From Paraburkholderia sp. BL25I1N1 (lineage in GTDB: Bacteria; Pseudomonadota; Gammaproteobacteria; Burkholderiales; Burkholderiaceae), in assembly GCF_003002025.1 (NCBI RefSeq), contig NZ_PVZB01000013.1:207223-271222 (forward strand): 64,000 nucleotides of DNA, given 5' to 3'. Positions 14,806 through 23,088 of the stretch are shown in pieces. A program made the position numbers and the translations under genes. Every line of letters begins with the position of its first letter. Position 1 is the stretch's first letter. Under the pieces are notes generated by a model. That model was given only the letters and a program-made list of their open reading frames with translations, searched no databases and had not been told where the DNA came from.

Positions 14806-15675
14806 ATGAACGAGAAGCGAAATGCGGCGCCCGACGGCACCGCTGCGCGTGTCGCCTTGTGGCGCGCGCTGCATGTCGAGGCGGACCCGCCGCCGCATGT
14901 GCTGGAAGACACGGTCGGCCTCAAGTTGCTGGCTCCGGGCGACGACTGGCGCGGCCGCGGAGACATGGACCCGCAGTTCACGCGTCCGTTTCGCGCTTCG
15001 ATCGTGGCTCGGGCGCGCTTCATCGAAGACCTGGTCGTGGAACAGGCCGGGCGCGGGCTGAGTCAGTACGTGATCCTCGGCGCGGGGCTCGACAGCTTCG
15101 CGCAGCGCAGGCCGGAGATCGCGTCCCGCCTCAAGGTGTTCGAGATCGACCCGCCAGGTCCTCAGGCATGGAAGCGCCAGCAGCTGAATGAACTCGGCTA
15201 CGGCGTGCCGGACTGGCTGCGCTTCGTGCCGGTCGATTTCGAAGCGGGCCGGAACTGGCGGGACGAGTTGACGGCCGCCGGCTTCGATGACAGCAAGCCG
15301 GCGATCGTGGTCTCCACGGGCGTCAGTATGTATCTCACCCTGGAAGCGAACTTGGCCACGCTGCGCGAGGTCGCGGCGCTCGCGCCGGGATCGACGCTTG
15401 CCATGACCTTCCTGCTCCCGCTGCATCTGGCGGACCCTGAGGTGCGTCCGGGGCTCGAGATGGCGGAGAAGGGCGCGCGAGCAAGCGGGACACCTTTCAT
15501 CAGCTTCTTCACTCCACCGGAGATGCTGGCGCTGGCCCATGAAGCCGGCTTTGGCGAAGCGACGCACGTCCCCGCGGCCCATCTGACGCAGCGCTACTTC
15601 TCCGGCAGGACCGACGGTCTGCGCCCGCCGAACAATGCCGAGGATCTGCTCGTGGCGAGCACCTGGCCGCCGTGA
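14806..15675 (+). CDS. class I SAM-dependent methyltransferase (LCMT/PPM-like)
   Basis: A 289-residue enzyme of the leucine-carboxyl-methyltransferase-like family. SQYVILGAGLDSFAQRRPE (about residues 85-103) is the SAM-binding motif I with the family's GAGLD variant. RLKVFEIDPPGPQAWKRQQL supplies the acidic ribose-binding residue. FEAGRNWRDEL and IVVSTGVSMYLTLEANLATL match the YLxxE region of the family. The N-terminus (TAARVALWRALHVEADPPPH) is also typical. The substrate is unknown. The start at 14806 is preferred because the upstream in-frame region lacks family features. Confidence 0.85.
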   Translation: MNEKRNAAPDGTAARVALWRALHVEADPPPHVLEDTVGLKLLAPGDDWRGRGDMDPQFTRPFRASIVARARFIEDLVVEQAGRGLSQYVILGAGLDSFAQRRPEIASRLKVFEIDPPGPQAWKRQQLNELGYGVPDWLRFVPVDFEAGRNWRDELTAAGFDDSKPAIVVSTGVSMYLTLEANLATLREVAALAPGSTLAMTFLLPLHLADPEVRPGLEMAEKGARASGTPFISFFTPPEMLALAHEAGFGEATHVPAAHLTQRYFSGRTDGLRPPNNAEDLLVASTWPP

Positions 15676-15977
15676 GCGCATTGCCCCTCTTCAGATCGAA
15701 TACCACATGTGATTGACGCGCGTGTGACCAGATGCTCATTGCCGCCCCAAAACATGCATAGGGAAAATATCTATTCTGTCAAAGCGGGCCCTCGCGTACT
15801 TTCAAATTCTGCTGAATCCCAAATATCGAGCACCAACGCGGCGGAACCGCTTCCTGTCCTTCAACAGGATCGGCGGATCGACGCGAGCGGTGCCGTGACA
15901 TTCATATTCGAGCGCGCGGGACATCGTTAAAGCCTGGCGCGACTGTGGTTCTTGACCCACGCACTCTCAGGGAAACG
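15676..15977. other. intergenic region upstream of MEDS histidine kinase
   Basis: About 300 bp with no recognisable gene. It is AT-richer than its surroundings around 15750-15830. It ends with an AGGGAA ribosome site for the kinase gene. No dyad or terminator stands out. Confidence 0.4.
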
Positions 15978-17456
15978 ATGACCACCGGACCTCGTAAAAG
16001 CGGTTTTCCAGCGCTTGGCGCCCTCACTTGGGGCTCCCATCTGTGTCACTTCTACGAATCGCGGAGCGAATTGCTCAGCGTCACCGCGGACTTCCTGCAT
16101 GCCGGACTCGCCAATCGCGAAGCGGCCGTGTGGATCGCGCCCGCGCTGCTGGGACCCGACAAAGCCCGCTATATGCTCACGCGAACCGCGCCCGCACTCG
16201 CGGAATATATCGATGCAGGCCAATTGCAGATTCTCGACGGCGCGCAGATTTACGCCTCGCCTAAAACGGGCTTCAACGGCGGCGCCACCGTGGGTTTATG
16301 GTCGAAGGCGATCAACGACGCACTGGGGCGAGGCTTCGAAGGATTGCGAGTGGCCGGCGACGCCGTCTGCAACGAAAGCACCGACTGGGTTGCGCTGCTC
16401 GACTATGAAGCCTCGCTGAAGGAGAGGCTTGCTGCGCTGCCGATCATCGGCTTGTGCACGTACTGCGTGCAGAAGCTTCGCACTGCGCAGGCGCGGGACA
16501 TCGAGCGTCTGCACGATGCGAAGATCGAGCGGCCGCGCGTCGAGACTCCCGGGCATGCGCGCGCGCAGGCTGGTGGGCAGAGCGTGCAACGTTCGGAGCA
16601 CGTCGTCACCGTTGCCGGGCGTAGCGATGAATCGGAACAGGCTTCGATCGGCGCAACGATAGGCCACGAAATCCGCAATGCCATCACGCCGCTCGGACTG
16701 CTCGCGCGTTTGTTGAACACCCAGTACGGCCATGACGAACAGTTGACGCGATACGCGCTTCTACTCTCACGGCAGGCCAGCGTGCTCGGTCAACTGGCCC
16801 AGCAATTGATGGCGCCGGACGGTGACGGGTTCGCCGGTTCCGCCGGTTCTATTGATCCGGCGCTGGGCGCGTTGGCATGTGCGTCGCGCGAGAGGGCGGT
16901 GGTGAATCGCGCGCCGGTCGATGTCGGCGATCTGCTCGCGCATTGTGTGCTGGTAGCCGAAGCGGGCGCGCCAGATCACGCGCCGATTCAGGTGACGGCC
17001 GGCGACGCACCGTTGCGGGTGCAAGGGGATTTCGGCGAGCTGACCCAGGTGTTCGTCAATCTGCTGATCAACGCGCTCAAATATTCGGCGGCTGCGGATG
17101 CCATCAAGGTGACGGCGTCCCGCGCCGGGCGTTACTGCTATATCAGCGTGAGCGACGAAGGGGCCGGCATCGCGCCGGGCGAGCTTGCGAGCATCTTCAA
17201 GCCCTACGCGCGCGGGCTTGCGGGCCGCGCCTTGGGCACAAGGGGGCATGGACTCGGATTGGCGGTGGTGCGCGATATCGTCGCGAGCCATGGCGGCACC
17301 GTCGAAGCGTTTTCCGGGGGACTGGGCCGCGGCTCGGAATTCGTGGTGCGCCTGCCGCTGGCGAAGCTAGTCACGCCAATCACGACGATCGCGTCCGAAG
17401 CGCAAGAATGCGAAGCGGTCTGCGCCGCACCGGTCACGCAAGGTATTGCCGTATAG
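15978..17456 (+). CDS. MEDS-domain sensor histidine kinase
   Basis: A 492-residue cytoplasmic kinase. Residues about 15-175 match the MEDS (DcmR-type) sensory domain: WGSHLCHFYESRSELLSVTA near the start, then GFEGLRVAGDAVCNESTDW and IIGLCTYCVQ. Residues about 230-290 hold a HisKA-like region with the phospho-acceptor His in GHEIRNAITPLGLLARLL. Residues about 350-475 are the ATPase domain (N-box NLLINALKYS, G1 DEGAGIAPGE, G2 HGLGLAVVRDI). There is no transmembrane segment and no receiver domain, so it needs a separate partner regulator, none of which is adjacent. The ATG at 15978 has AGGGAAACG directly upstream. MEDS domains are linked to hydrocarbon or C1 sensing; the ligand here is unknown. 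Confidence 0.85.
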   Translation: MTTGPRKSGFPALGALTWGSHLCHFYESRSELLSVTADFLHAGLANREAAVWIAPALLGPDKARYMLTRTAPALAEYIDAGQLQILDGAQIYASPKTGFNGGATVGLWSKAINDALGRGFEGLRVAGDAVCNESTDWVALLDYEASLKERLAALPIIGLCTYCVQKLRTAQARDIERLHDAKIERPRVETPGHARAQAGGQSVQRSEHVVTVAGRSDESEQASIGATIGHEIRNAITPLGLLARLLNTQYGHDEQLTRYALLLSRQASVLGQLAQQLMAPDGDGFAGSAGSIDPALGALACASRERAVVNRAPVDVGDLLAHCVLVAEAGAPDHAPIQVTAGDAPLRVQGDFGELTQVFVNLLINALKYSAAADAIKVTASRAGRYCYISVSDEGAGIAPGELASIFKPYARGLAGRALGTRGHGLGLAVVRDIVASHGGTVEAFSGGLGRGSEFVVRLPLAKLVTPITTIASEAQECEAVCAAPVTQGIAV

Positions 17457-17644
17457 CGAACGCGATGGCTTTACGCGTCGTCAGGCCACGCATGTCCGGT
17501 TGCGGCCGAGTCGCCTCAGGCCGCGGCTTGCAAGAACGCCAATGCGGTCACCACTAGCGACGCGAAAGCCCGGAAGGCAATCTTGATGCTGTTGCCTGCA
17601 GGAGGCAAGGCTCAACCGCGACAACTCGCTGTCAACCTCGACGA

Positions 17645-18391
17645 TCATTCAACCCGACACCAACGACCGGTTTCCGGGCACACCATGGCGGGTTCGCCAT
17701 TCACGCACACTTGCTCTTTATCCGCGTGCAAAGAGATTGGAGAGCCAATGTCGAAGGCAACTTTAAGCGTCTGCGCCACATGCACGTCTTCGATGGGAAG
17801 CTCCCACGTCAGGAATATTTGCGTGCAATCCTGATCCGCAGCGAAGTCAGCAGCATTGAATCCGCTGCTGCCGCGCCGGATTACCCCATGTGGCTGGCCG
17901 GTGTCGAATATCAAGGCCGTGCCGCGAGTCAGGGGAATGCGATGACCCGTACCGGGGAAATGCACATCCAGCCCTTTGTCTTCGCTCAGAAACAGATTGC
18001 AAAAGGCCGCACCGCCATATTGCGCGCCGTCATGGTGATATCTCGCGCCACGGCAGGCCATGAGCGCAATGTCGCTGACGGCAAGCACGCCGGGGAGGCC
18101 TAGCGCAGCCGTCCATTCGGACGCTGCTCGCACGCAGCGCGTGTAGTCCGGCCAGCGCACTTGCGTTCGCGCCAGCGGCATGACCTCGACGTCACCGGGT
18201 TCGAGGATCATGTGCGACGACGTCTCCCTGTCCCAATCCGCAAGCACACGAGCGGGGAGCGGTGGCACGTCGAGCATGCCTGACAGCACGATGTCACTGA
18301 CGCTTCGACTGCGAATGGCATCGCCACTTGAGAAATAGGAAGTCAGTACGTCTCGCTTCGATGCTGTAGAAGAGGGGCTCATCCGCAGCAT
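17645..18391 (-). CDS. putative 2-oxoglutarate/Fe(II)-dependent oxygenase-like protein
   Basis: A 248-residue protein of uncertain family. RYHHDGAQYGG supplies an HxD pair. GQPHGVIRRG, about 50 residues on, supplies a distal His and Arg. FCNLFLSEDKGLDVHFPGTG lies between them. This order (HxD...H...R) is the signature of the double-stranded beta-helix 2OG-Fe(II) dioxygenases. The substrate is unknown. The N-terminal part (MLRMSPSSTASKRD) is poorly supported because no ribosome site is visible. Another frame (MKRDIAYLKRHVSADTIQSG, from 18464) runs in from upstream, so a frameshift near 18380 that truncates the true N-terminus is possible. Confidence 0.6.
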   Translation of the reverse strand: MLRMSPSSTASKRDVLTSYFSSGDAIRSRSVSDIVLSGMLDVPPLPARVLADWDRETSSHMILEPGDVEVMPLARTQVRWPDYTRCVRAASEWTAALGLPGVLAVSDIALMACRGARYHHDGAQYGGAAFCNLFLSEDKGLDVHFPGTGHRIPLTRGTALIFDTGQPHGVIRRGSSGFNAADFAADQDCTQIFLTWELPIEDVHVAQTLKVAFDIGSPISLHADKEQVCVNGEPAMVCPETGRWCRVE

Positions 18392-18417
18392 TGTAAGTTA
18401 CCGCGCCGCTTTGAATT

Positions 18418-18738
18418 GTGTCCGCGCTGACATGCCGCTTGAGGTATGCGATGTCGCGTTTCATCAGCGGCGACCCGGTGGCGATGGTCTCTTGGCCCAA
18501 TAGAAAACCTCAATTGATCGCGGAGATACAAAGCATTGCGCAGACGATCCAATGCTTGACTGACCCATCGCGAGACCGGAGTCGCGCTGATGACTCGACC
18601 AGAAACATGGCGAGACAGCTGGGTGTATCACCCGCCGCGGCCAAGATTCACCGGCGCAATCTCTACAGGAAACTGAGCATTTCCTCCCAGGCAACGCCCT
18701 TTCTGCTCATCATGGGCGAGGACTTAGAGGCGGGCTGA
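18418..18738 (+). pseudogene. decayed LuxR-family regulator fragment
   Basis: The 3' part encodes STRNMARQLGVSPAAAKIHR followed by RNLYRKLSISSQA, a clear LuxR-type C-terminal helix-turn-helix. Upstream, the expected LTxRE motif is split: frame 1 gives QSIAQTIQCLT, and frame 2 gives LTHRETGVALM. The frames change at TGACTGAC (18557-18564), which looks like a 4-bp duplication. A second disruption follows before STRNMA. No complete sensory domain precedes it. It is therefore a broken gene, not an intact regulator. It overlaps the 5' side of the minus-strand oxygenase-like gene region. Confidence 0.6.
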
Positions 18739-18936
18739 AGCCTTAACGTCGCCCCGTTCTTTGTATCGCAATGTATCCGCACCGTAGCAAGGTACATAAC
18801 GTTTCATCAGCGGGCATTGCCGACATAAGCCAGATACGTCCACGGGGTCTAATGCTTCCAAGCCAGCCGAACTGGCCTTGCTAACCAGAACGCAAACGGG
18901 CGTTTGCGTGGAAGACATTTTCTCGAGGTGAAAGTC

Positions 18937-19251
18937 ATGAAAGTCATTCAATCGCTTATCGTCGCCGCTGCCGTTGCTCTGCCGGCTTTGTCGTTCGCAC
19001 AATCGAATCAGCCGCTCACCCGGGCGCAGGTTCGCGCGGAACTCGTGCAGCTGGAGAAGGCCGGTTACAACCCCGCGAGCGACGAGACGCAGTACCCGAG
19101 AAATATCCTGGCTGCCGAAGCTCGCGTAAGTGCGCAAAACGGGCCGACGGCATCGTCATACGGCTCGGCGACGGTTGGCAGTTCGGCGTCCGGTTCGCGT
19201 GCGCCGGACTCTGAAGTGATCGGTCTCGGTGCGATCTACGCCAAGCCGTAA
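18937..19251 (+). CDS. DUF4148-type small secreted protein (second copy)
   Basis: A 104-residue exported protein. A Sec signal peptide (MKVIQSLIVAAAVALPALSFA) is followed by QSNQPLTRAQVRAELVQLEK, the DUF4148 core shared with 1490-1834, then a Ser/Ala/Gly-rich tail. The ATG at 18937 is placed by the signal peptide and the CGAGGTGAAAGTC upstream. An in-frame Met at 18904 would add a charged stretch before the signal peptide. The two copies share the first half but not the tail, so they are diverged paralogues. Function unknown. Confidence 0.8.
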   Translation: MKVIQSLIVAAAVALPALSFAQSNQPLTRAQVRAELVQLEKAGYNPASDETQYPRNILAAEARVSAQNGPTASSYGSATVGSSASGSRAPDSEVIGLGAIYAKP

Positions 19252-19378
19252 CTTAAATTCGGCTTCGAGGACGGGCGTTTCTGTCGACCACGCCTCGCGA
19301 TGTTTTGCTTCAACCATTCGGTGCGTCGCGCGGGCGCACTGTTCAATTCAGCGCTGTCGCACATAAGGAGAATTAGCC

Positions 19379-20410
19379 ATGTCTGACCAGATCAACACCC
19401 GGCGGCGTCGTCTGCTTGGGACGGCGGTTGCGGGCCTCAGCCTGATGGAACTGGGACTGAGCGGGCTTGCCAACGCACAGTCCAATAGCACGAAGGCGGG
19501 AGCGAGCGCCGCCTCGTTCGACACCGTCAAGCAGATCAACGCGGGCACGCTCAGCATGGGATACGCCGAGGCGGGCCCGCAGAACGGGCCGGTTGTGATC
19601 CTGCTGCACGGCTGGCCGTACGATATCCATGCCTTTGCCGAAGTCACACCGTTGCTGGCAGCGGCCGGCTATCGCGTCATCGTGCCGTATCTGCGCGGCT
19701 ATGGCACGACGCAGTTCCTGTCCGCGGATACGCCGCGCAACGGCCAGCAAGCCGTCGTGGCGGTCGACATCATCGCGCTGATGGATGCGTTGAAGATCGA
19801 CAAGGCGATTTTCGGCGGCTTCGACTGGGGCGCGCGCACGGTGAATATTATCGCCGCGCTGTGGCCGGAACGATGCAAGGCGATGGTCTCGGTGAGCGGT
19901 TATCTGATCGGCAGCCAGGAGGCGAACCGCACGCCGTTGCCGCCGAAAGCGGAACTGGCCTGGTGGTATCAGTTCTACTTCGCGACGGAGCGCGGCGCGG
20001 CGGGTTACGACGCGAATCGCCACGACTTCAACAAGCTGATCTGGCATACGGCATCGCCGAAATGGAATTTCGACGATGCAACGTACGAGCGCTCGGCACA
20101 ATCGTTCAGCAACCCTGATCATGTCGCGGTGGTGATTCACAACTATCGCTGGCGTCTGGGACTGGTGAAGGGCGAGCCGCAATACGACGATCTGGAGAAG
20201 CGCCTGGCCGCGGCGCCGACGATCGCCGTGCCGACCATCACGATGGAAGGCGACGCGAACGGCGCGCCGCATCCGGACCCGGCGGCGTATGCAAAGAAGT
20301 TCACCGGCAAGTACGCGCATCGGAACATCGGCGGCGGTGTTGGACATAATCTGCCGCAGGAAGCGCCGAAAGCATTTGCCGATGCCGTGATCGACGTCGC
20401 ACGTTTCTAG
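19379..20410 (+). CDS. Tat-exported alpha/beta hydrolase, epoxide hydrolase-like
   Basis: A 343-residue alpha/beta hydrolase. The N-terminus has a twin-arginine-type signal (NTRRRRLLGTAVAGLSLMEL, ending ANAQS). The oxyanion motif LLHGWPYD is at about residue 80. The nucleophile elbow is GGFDWGARTV, with Asp instead of Ser, which points to epoxide hydrolase or haloalkane dehalogenase chemistry. The catalytic His is in GGGVGHNLPQEAP near the C-terminus. A periplasmic location follows from the Tat-like signal. A ribosome site AAGGAGAATTAGCC precedes the start. It is unlinked to obvious pathway genes; the substrate is unknown. Confidence 0.85.
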   Translation: MSDQINTRRRRLLGTAVAGLSLMELGLSGLANAQSNSTKAGASAASFDTVKQINAGTLSMGYAEAGPQNGPVVILLHGWPYDIHAFAEVTPLLAAAGYRVIVPYLRGYGTTQFLSADTPRNGQQAVVAVDIIALMDALKIDKAIFGGFDWGARTVNIIAALWPERCKAMVSVSGYLIGSQEANRTPLPPKAELAWWYQFYFATERGAAGYDANRHDFNKLIWHTASPKWNFDDATYERSAQSFSNPDHVAVVIHNYRWRLGLVKGEPQYDDLEKRLAAAPTIAVPTITMEGDANGAPHPDPAAYAKKFTGKYAHRNIGGGVGHNLPQEAPKAFADAVIDVARF

Positions 20411-20464
20411 CATTGCGCGCGCTGACGGCTATTGCAAAGCGTGCGCACGCAACCAATGCATTGG

Positions 20465-20953
20465 CTAGTCGCGTTGCTCCACCGCTCCAGGTTTGCCGTC
20501 GCGACCTTTACCGCTTCGCCGGTCTTCGTCACGATCATCGCGATTGTCGACGAACGGCGAATCGGTGTCGCTGCCGCCGGCGCGCAGCACAGCGCGCGCT
20601 TCTTCAGCCAGCTTTTCGTAGTGTCGTCGAAAGCGCGTCAAGTCCTTTTCCTCGAGTTCTTCGAGATCGAGCAGGGCGTTGTGAGCCCCTCCCAATGCGC
20701 GGATCAACTCGTCGAGTTTGATCTGCATCGCCGCGGTGTCACGGTTCTGGGTGTTCTGGATCAGGAAGACCATCAGGAACGTAACGATCGTGGTCGACGT
20801 GTTGATCACGAGTTGCCACGTATCGCTGTAGTGAAAGAGCGGGCCGGTGAGGGCCCAGACGATCACCATGGCGACGGCCAGCACAAAGGTGACCGGCCTG
20901 CCGGTCATCGTGGAAAGGAAGCTTGCGAACTTCGAAAACCATTTGCCGCTCAT
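20465..20953 (-). CDS. low-affinity iron permease family protein
   Basis: A 162-residue inner-membrane protein with two hydrophobic helices: PVTFVLAVAMVIVWALTGPL (about residues 19-38) and LVINTSTTIVTFLMVFLIQN (about 47-66). The conserved NTSTTIVTFLMVFLIQNTQNRD block and the following LDELIRA are diagnostic of the family. The Arg/Asp-rich C-terminus is disordered. GGAGGTC precedes tandem ATGs at 20956 and 20953, and the second has the better spacing. The family name comes from yeast Fet4, but the bacterial members are much shorter and iron transport by them is not established. Confidence 0.8.
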   Translation of the reverse strand: MSGKWFSKFASFLSTMTGRPVTFVLAVAMVIVWALTGPLFHYSDTWQLVINTSTTIVTFLMVFLIQNTQNRDTAAMQIKLDELIRALGGAHNALLDLEELEEKDLTRFRRHYEKLAEEARAVLRAGGSDTDSPFVDNRDDRDEDRRSGKGRDGKPGAVEQRD

Positions 20954-21034
20954 CATGACCTCCGGGGGGGCGGTTCGACGTGAGGCATCATCGCACAGGC
21001 GCAACCCCGGCCCACGGGCATGCCTCGAAGCACG

Positions 21035-21167
21035 TCAGCGGTCCGCCGATTTACCCCACACGATCCATTCAGGATGCTGTTCCAGGTAATCCGACAGCGC
21101 CCTCAGCGCGCTGAGTGTCCGGCACCAGATCCGTGTTGATTCGCAGGAAGAGGAAATTGGCGTTCAT
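21035..21167 (-). pseudogene. short frameshifted gene remnant
   Basis: Starting at ATG 21167 the frame reads MNANFLFLRINTDLVPDT. About 20 codons on, the coherent sequence moves to another frame, LSALRALSDYLEQHPEWIVW, ending at a TGA (21035-21037). The total length is 3n+1, so one indel would restore a roughly 44-residue protein. No family is recognised. It could be chance, since the two pieces are short. Confidence 0.3.
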
Positions 21168-21318
21168 GAGCGCCTGATTCCGTGCACACGGCCAAAATAC
21201 TCGCGACGTTTATTGCTGATACCAATTGCGGCCCACTGGTATTGCCGCCGCATTGAATTGCGCGGCGCTGCGGATAGATGGTTGTAAATCCGCATCACAT
21301 TTATTGTTTTCTCCAACC

Positions 21319-21358
21319 CGATAGACGGTCACATACACATGCATTTGACCGTCTATCG
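21319..21358. promoter_or_regulatory. 12-bp perfect inverted repeat, 16-nt spacer
   Basis: CGATAGACGGTC (21319-21330) and its exact complement GACCGTCTATCG (21347-21358) flank an AT-rich 16-nt spacer. It lies in a 540-bp region without a convincing gene, 350 bp upstream of the phasin start. No T tract follows on either strand, so an operator or a structured RNA is as likely as a terminator. Confidence 0.5.
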
Positions 21359-21710
21359 CACATCTGCTCACACACTTCGTAGCGCGACCAAGTCGCTTAT
21401 CGACAGTGTTCTCCACGTTGATTCCCATACGGCGGCCCATGCGCCGGGGCGGCGCTTATTCCGCTGATCTTTCAACCTTCGCAGCTGCGCAATTCCCCAG
21501 CCAAAACCGCGCCATTAGCCAAGGGTAATTACCTACAAAAGAGTACGCCAGGTGCAGATTTAACAAAGTTAGAATGTTTCATCTAATGCTGCATCGCAAA
21601 ACGATTCGAGCGGCTTGGGGCAATTCGAGGGTCAACAATCTGCTTGCATCCCGCTGGTTTCGCATATCTCTTGTCTGAGCAATGTGAAGGTCTTAACGAA
21701 GGAGTCCAGA

Positions 21711-22235
21711 GTGTATTTTTCGACGCCAGAACAATTCATCTCCCTGCAAAGTGCCAATGTTGCCGTCGCCTTTTCGTTGGCGCAGCAAACATTCCAGTAT
21801 TTTGAAGAGCTGGCTAAGTTGAACCTGCAGGCAGCCAGGGCCACGCTTGCGGAGAGCGAGCAGGCATGGCAGATGGCGATGTCGGGTAAGACGCCGGTCG
21901 AGCTGTTTGTTCATCAGGCCAGCAACGCCAAGCCCGTCGCTGAGAAAGTACTGTCTTATAGCAGTCACATGTTTGAAATCGCGAATGACGCACAAGCCGG
22001 GTTTCTGAAGATTGTCGAAGACCGGTTCGCACAATCCAACACGAAAATGCAGACGGCGTTCGACGACTTCGCGCGCAATGCGCCCGCAGGTTCCGAACTC
22101 GCGGTCACCGCGTTCAAGTCGGCGGTTTCCAGCGCGGGCGCTGCCTACGACGCGATGCGCAAAGCCACTGCGCAAGCCATTGCCATGGCGCAAGCCAGTC
22201 AGTTGACGGTGCCTGCTCAGGCACGGGCCAAATAA
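21711..22235 (+). CDS. phasin family protein (GTG start)
   Basis: A 174-residue helical protein that coats polyhydroxyalkanoate granules. It opens MYFSTPEQFISLQSANVAVA, the usual start of Burkholderia phasins. It continues as an amphipathic helix bundle (AQQTFQYFEELAKLNLQAAR, FVHQASNAKPVAEKVLSYSS) with no Cys or Trp-rich catalytic feature, and ends in the Ala-rich tail of the family. The start is a GTG at 21711, six bases after AAGGAG; the in-frame ATG at 21615 would add 32 unrelated residues. A hairpin terminator follows. It implies that the organism makes polyhydroxybutyrate. Confidence 0.88.
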   Translation: MYFSTPEQFISLQSANVAVAFSLAQQTFQYFEELAKLNLQAARATLAESEQAWQMAMSGKTPVELFVHQASNAKPVAEKVLSYSSHMFEIANDAQAGFLKIVEDRFAQSNTKMQTAFDDFARNAPAGSELAVTAFKSAVSSAGAAYDAMRKATAQAIAMAQASQLTVPAQARAK

Positions 22236-22263
22236 AGCCAGTCAGTCAACAGCAATGCTCACG

Positions 22264-22305
22264 CAGCCTGGCGCAAATGCGCCGGGGGCTGTTGTTTCGC
22301 TTTCC
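22264..22305 (+). terminator. rho-independent terminator of phasin gene
   Basis: The stem arms CAGCC-TGGCGC and GCGCC-GGGGGCTG pair around an AAAT loop (22264-22292). They are followed by a broken T-rich tract (TTGTTTCGCTTT). It sits about 30 bp after the phasin stop. Confidence 0.6.
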
Positions 22306-22503
22306 TCCAAGCAGACGGATCGGCCGATTCGGAAGCGAAACGGGTATCGCGTTGCTTGCCAACCCGTTCGAAGGGCGGTCCGAAGGCGCTTGATAAAGTA
22401 AGCCGGGAATGTAATGGGAAGTCACGCTTCTTATAGGAACGATCTTTCGCATATTGAAACGATAGTCACAACGCTAGAGAGATTGCTTTCAAAAGGTGAT
22501 TCG

Positions 22504-22650
22504 ATGGCCGGCACGTCGGTCGTCAATGAACCGAATTATTGGCGTCAACGTATCGAGACAATACTGAATCAGCGCGAAATATCGAGGGTCGAGCGCGAGC
22601 ATGCCGACGCCTTGCTCAGGCGCTTGAGCGGAATCATCAAGATGCCTTAA
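22504..22650 (+). CDS. small hypothetical protein (48 aa)
   Basis: A charged, helical 48-residue protein starting MAGTSVVNEPNYWRQRIETI and ending LLRRLSGIIKMP. The ATG at 22504 has AAAGGTGA six bases upstream; the in-frame upstream Met at 22414 has no ribosome site. No family is recognised. It is the first of two small plus-strand genes before hmp. Confidence 0.5.
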   Translation: MAGTSVVNEPNYWRQRIETILNQREISRVEREHADALLRRLSGIIKMP

Positions 22651-22721
22651 TAAGGTGGGAGAATCGGCAAACATCGAAAAGCCGCGAGCAACGCGGATCA
22701 GTCAATATAAAAGGACACGAC

Positions 22722-23009
22722 ATGACCAGTGAATCTTCTGAGAGCGGATTGCAGGTACTGACATCGCACACCCAGGGCCGTCATCGACTCGTGGTGCGCG
22801 CGGCACTTCACGGTATGCGCATTGCCGCAATCTGGCAGGTGCTATTTCCATTCTCCCGCAACGTCGAGACAGTCGCTGTCACGACGCTTCCGGGCAGCGG
22901 TTTTGAAGAGGTCACGATTGCGCTGGCTCAAGCGCAACGCGAGTTGGTGGACGCCATGATCGCGCGCTTCAAGAGCATGTCCTGGGTGACGAGCGCAACG
23001 CTTTGCTAA
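22722..23009 (+). CDS. hypothetical protein (95 aa)
   Basis: A 95-residue protein starting at the ATG at 22722, preceded by AAAAGGACACGAC. The second half alternates strand and helix (VETVAVTTLP, FEEVTIALAQAQRELVDAMIARFKSM, WVTSATLC), reminiscent of a ferredoxin-like/ACT-type fold, but similarity is too weak for a name. It converges with hmp, with a 28-bp hairpin between them. The upstream in-frame extension to 22539 overlaps the preceding small gene and is rejected. Confidence 0.55.
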   Translation: MTSESSESGLQVLTSHTQGRHRLVVRAALHGMRIAAIWQVLFPFSRNVETVAVTTLPGSGFEEVTIALAQAQRELVDAMIARFKSMSWVTSATLC

Positions 23010-23040
23010 AGGCGTGATTTCAACGCGCCCGGTCGTTGCA

Positions 23041-23068
23041 TGCAAATAGCCGGCTCCGGCTATTTGCA
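23041..23068. terminator. strong bidirectional hairpin between convergent genes
   Basis: TGCAAATAGCCGG (23041-23053) pairs perfectly with CCGGCTATTTGCA (23056-23068). It lies midway between the stop of the 95-residue protein (23009) and the end of hmp (23089), as expected for a shared terminator. Confidence 0.65.
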
Positions 23069-23088
23069 CGTCAAGCGCAACCCGCGCT

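Noticed and set aside
21210..21440. 76-residue minus-strand frame across the 12-bp inverted repeat
   Set aside because: No ribosome site, no recognisable fold and a composition typical of non-coding sequence here. The inverted repeat is better explained as a control or RNA element.
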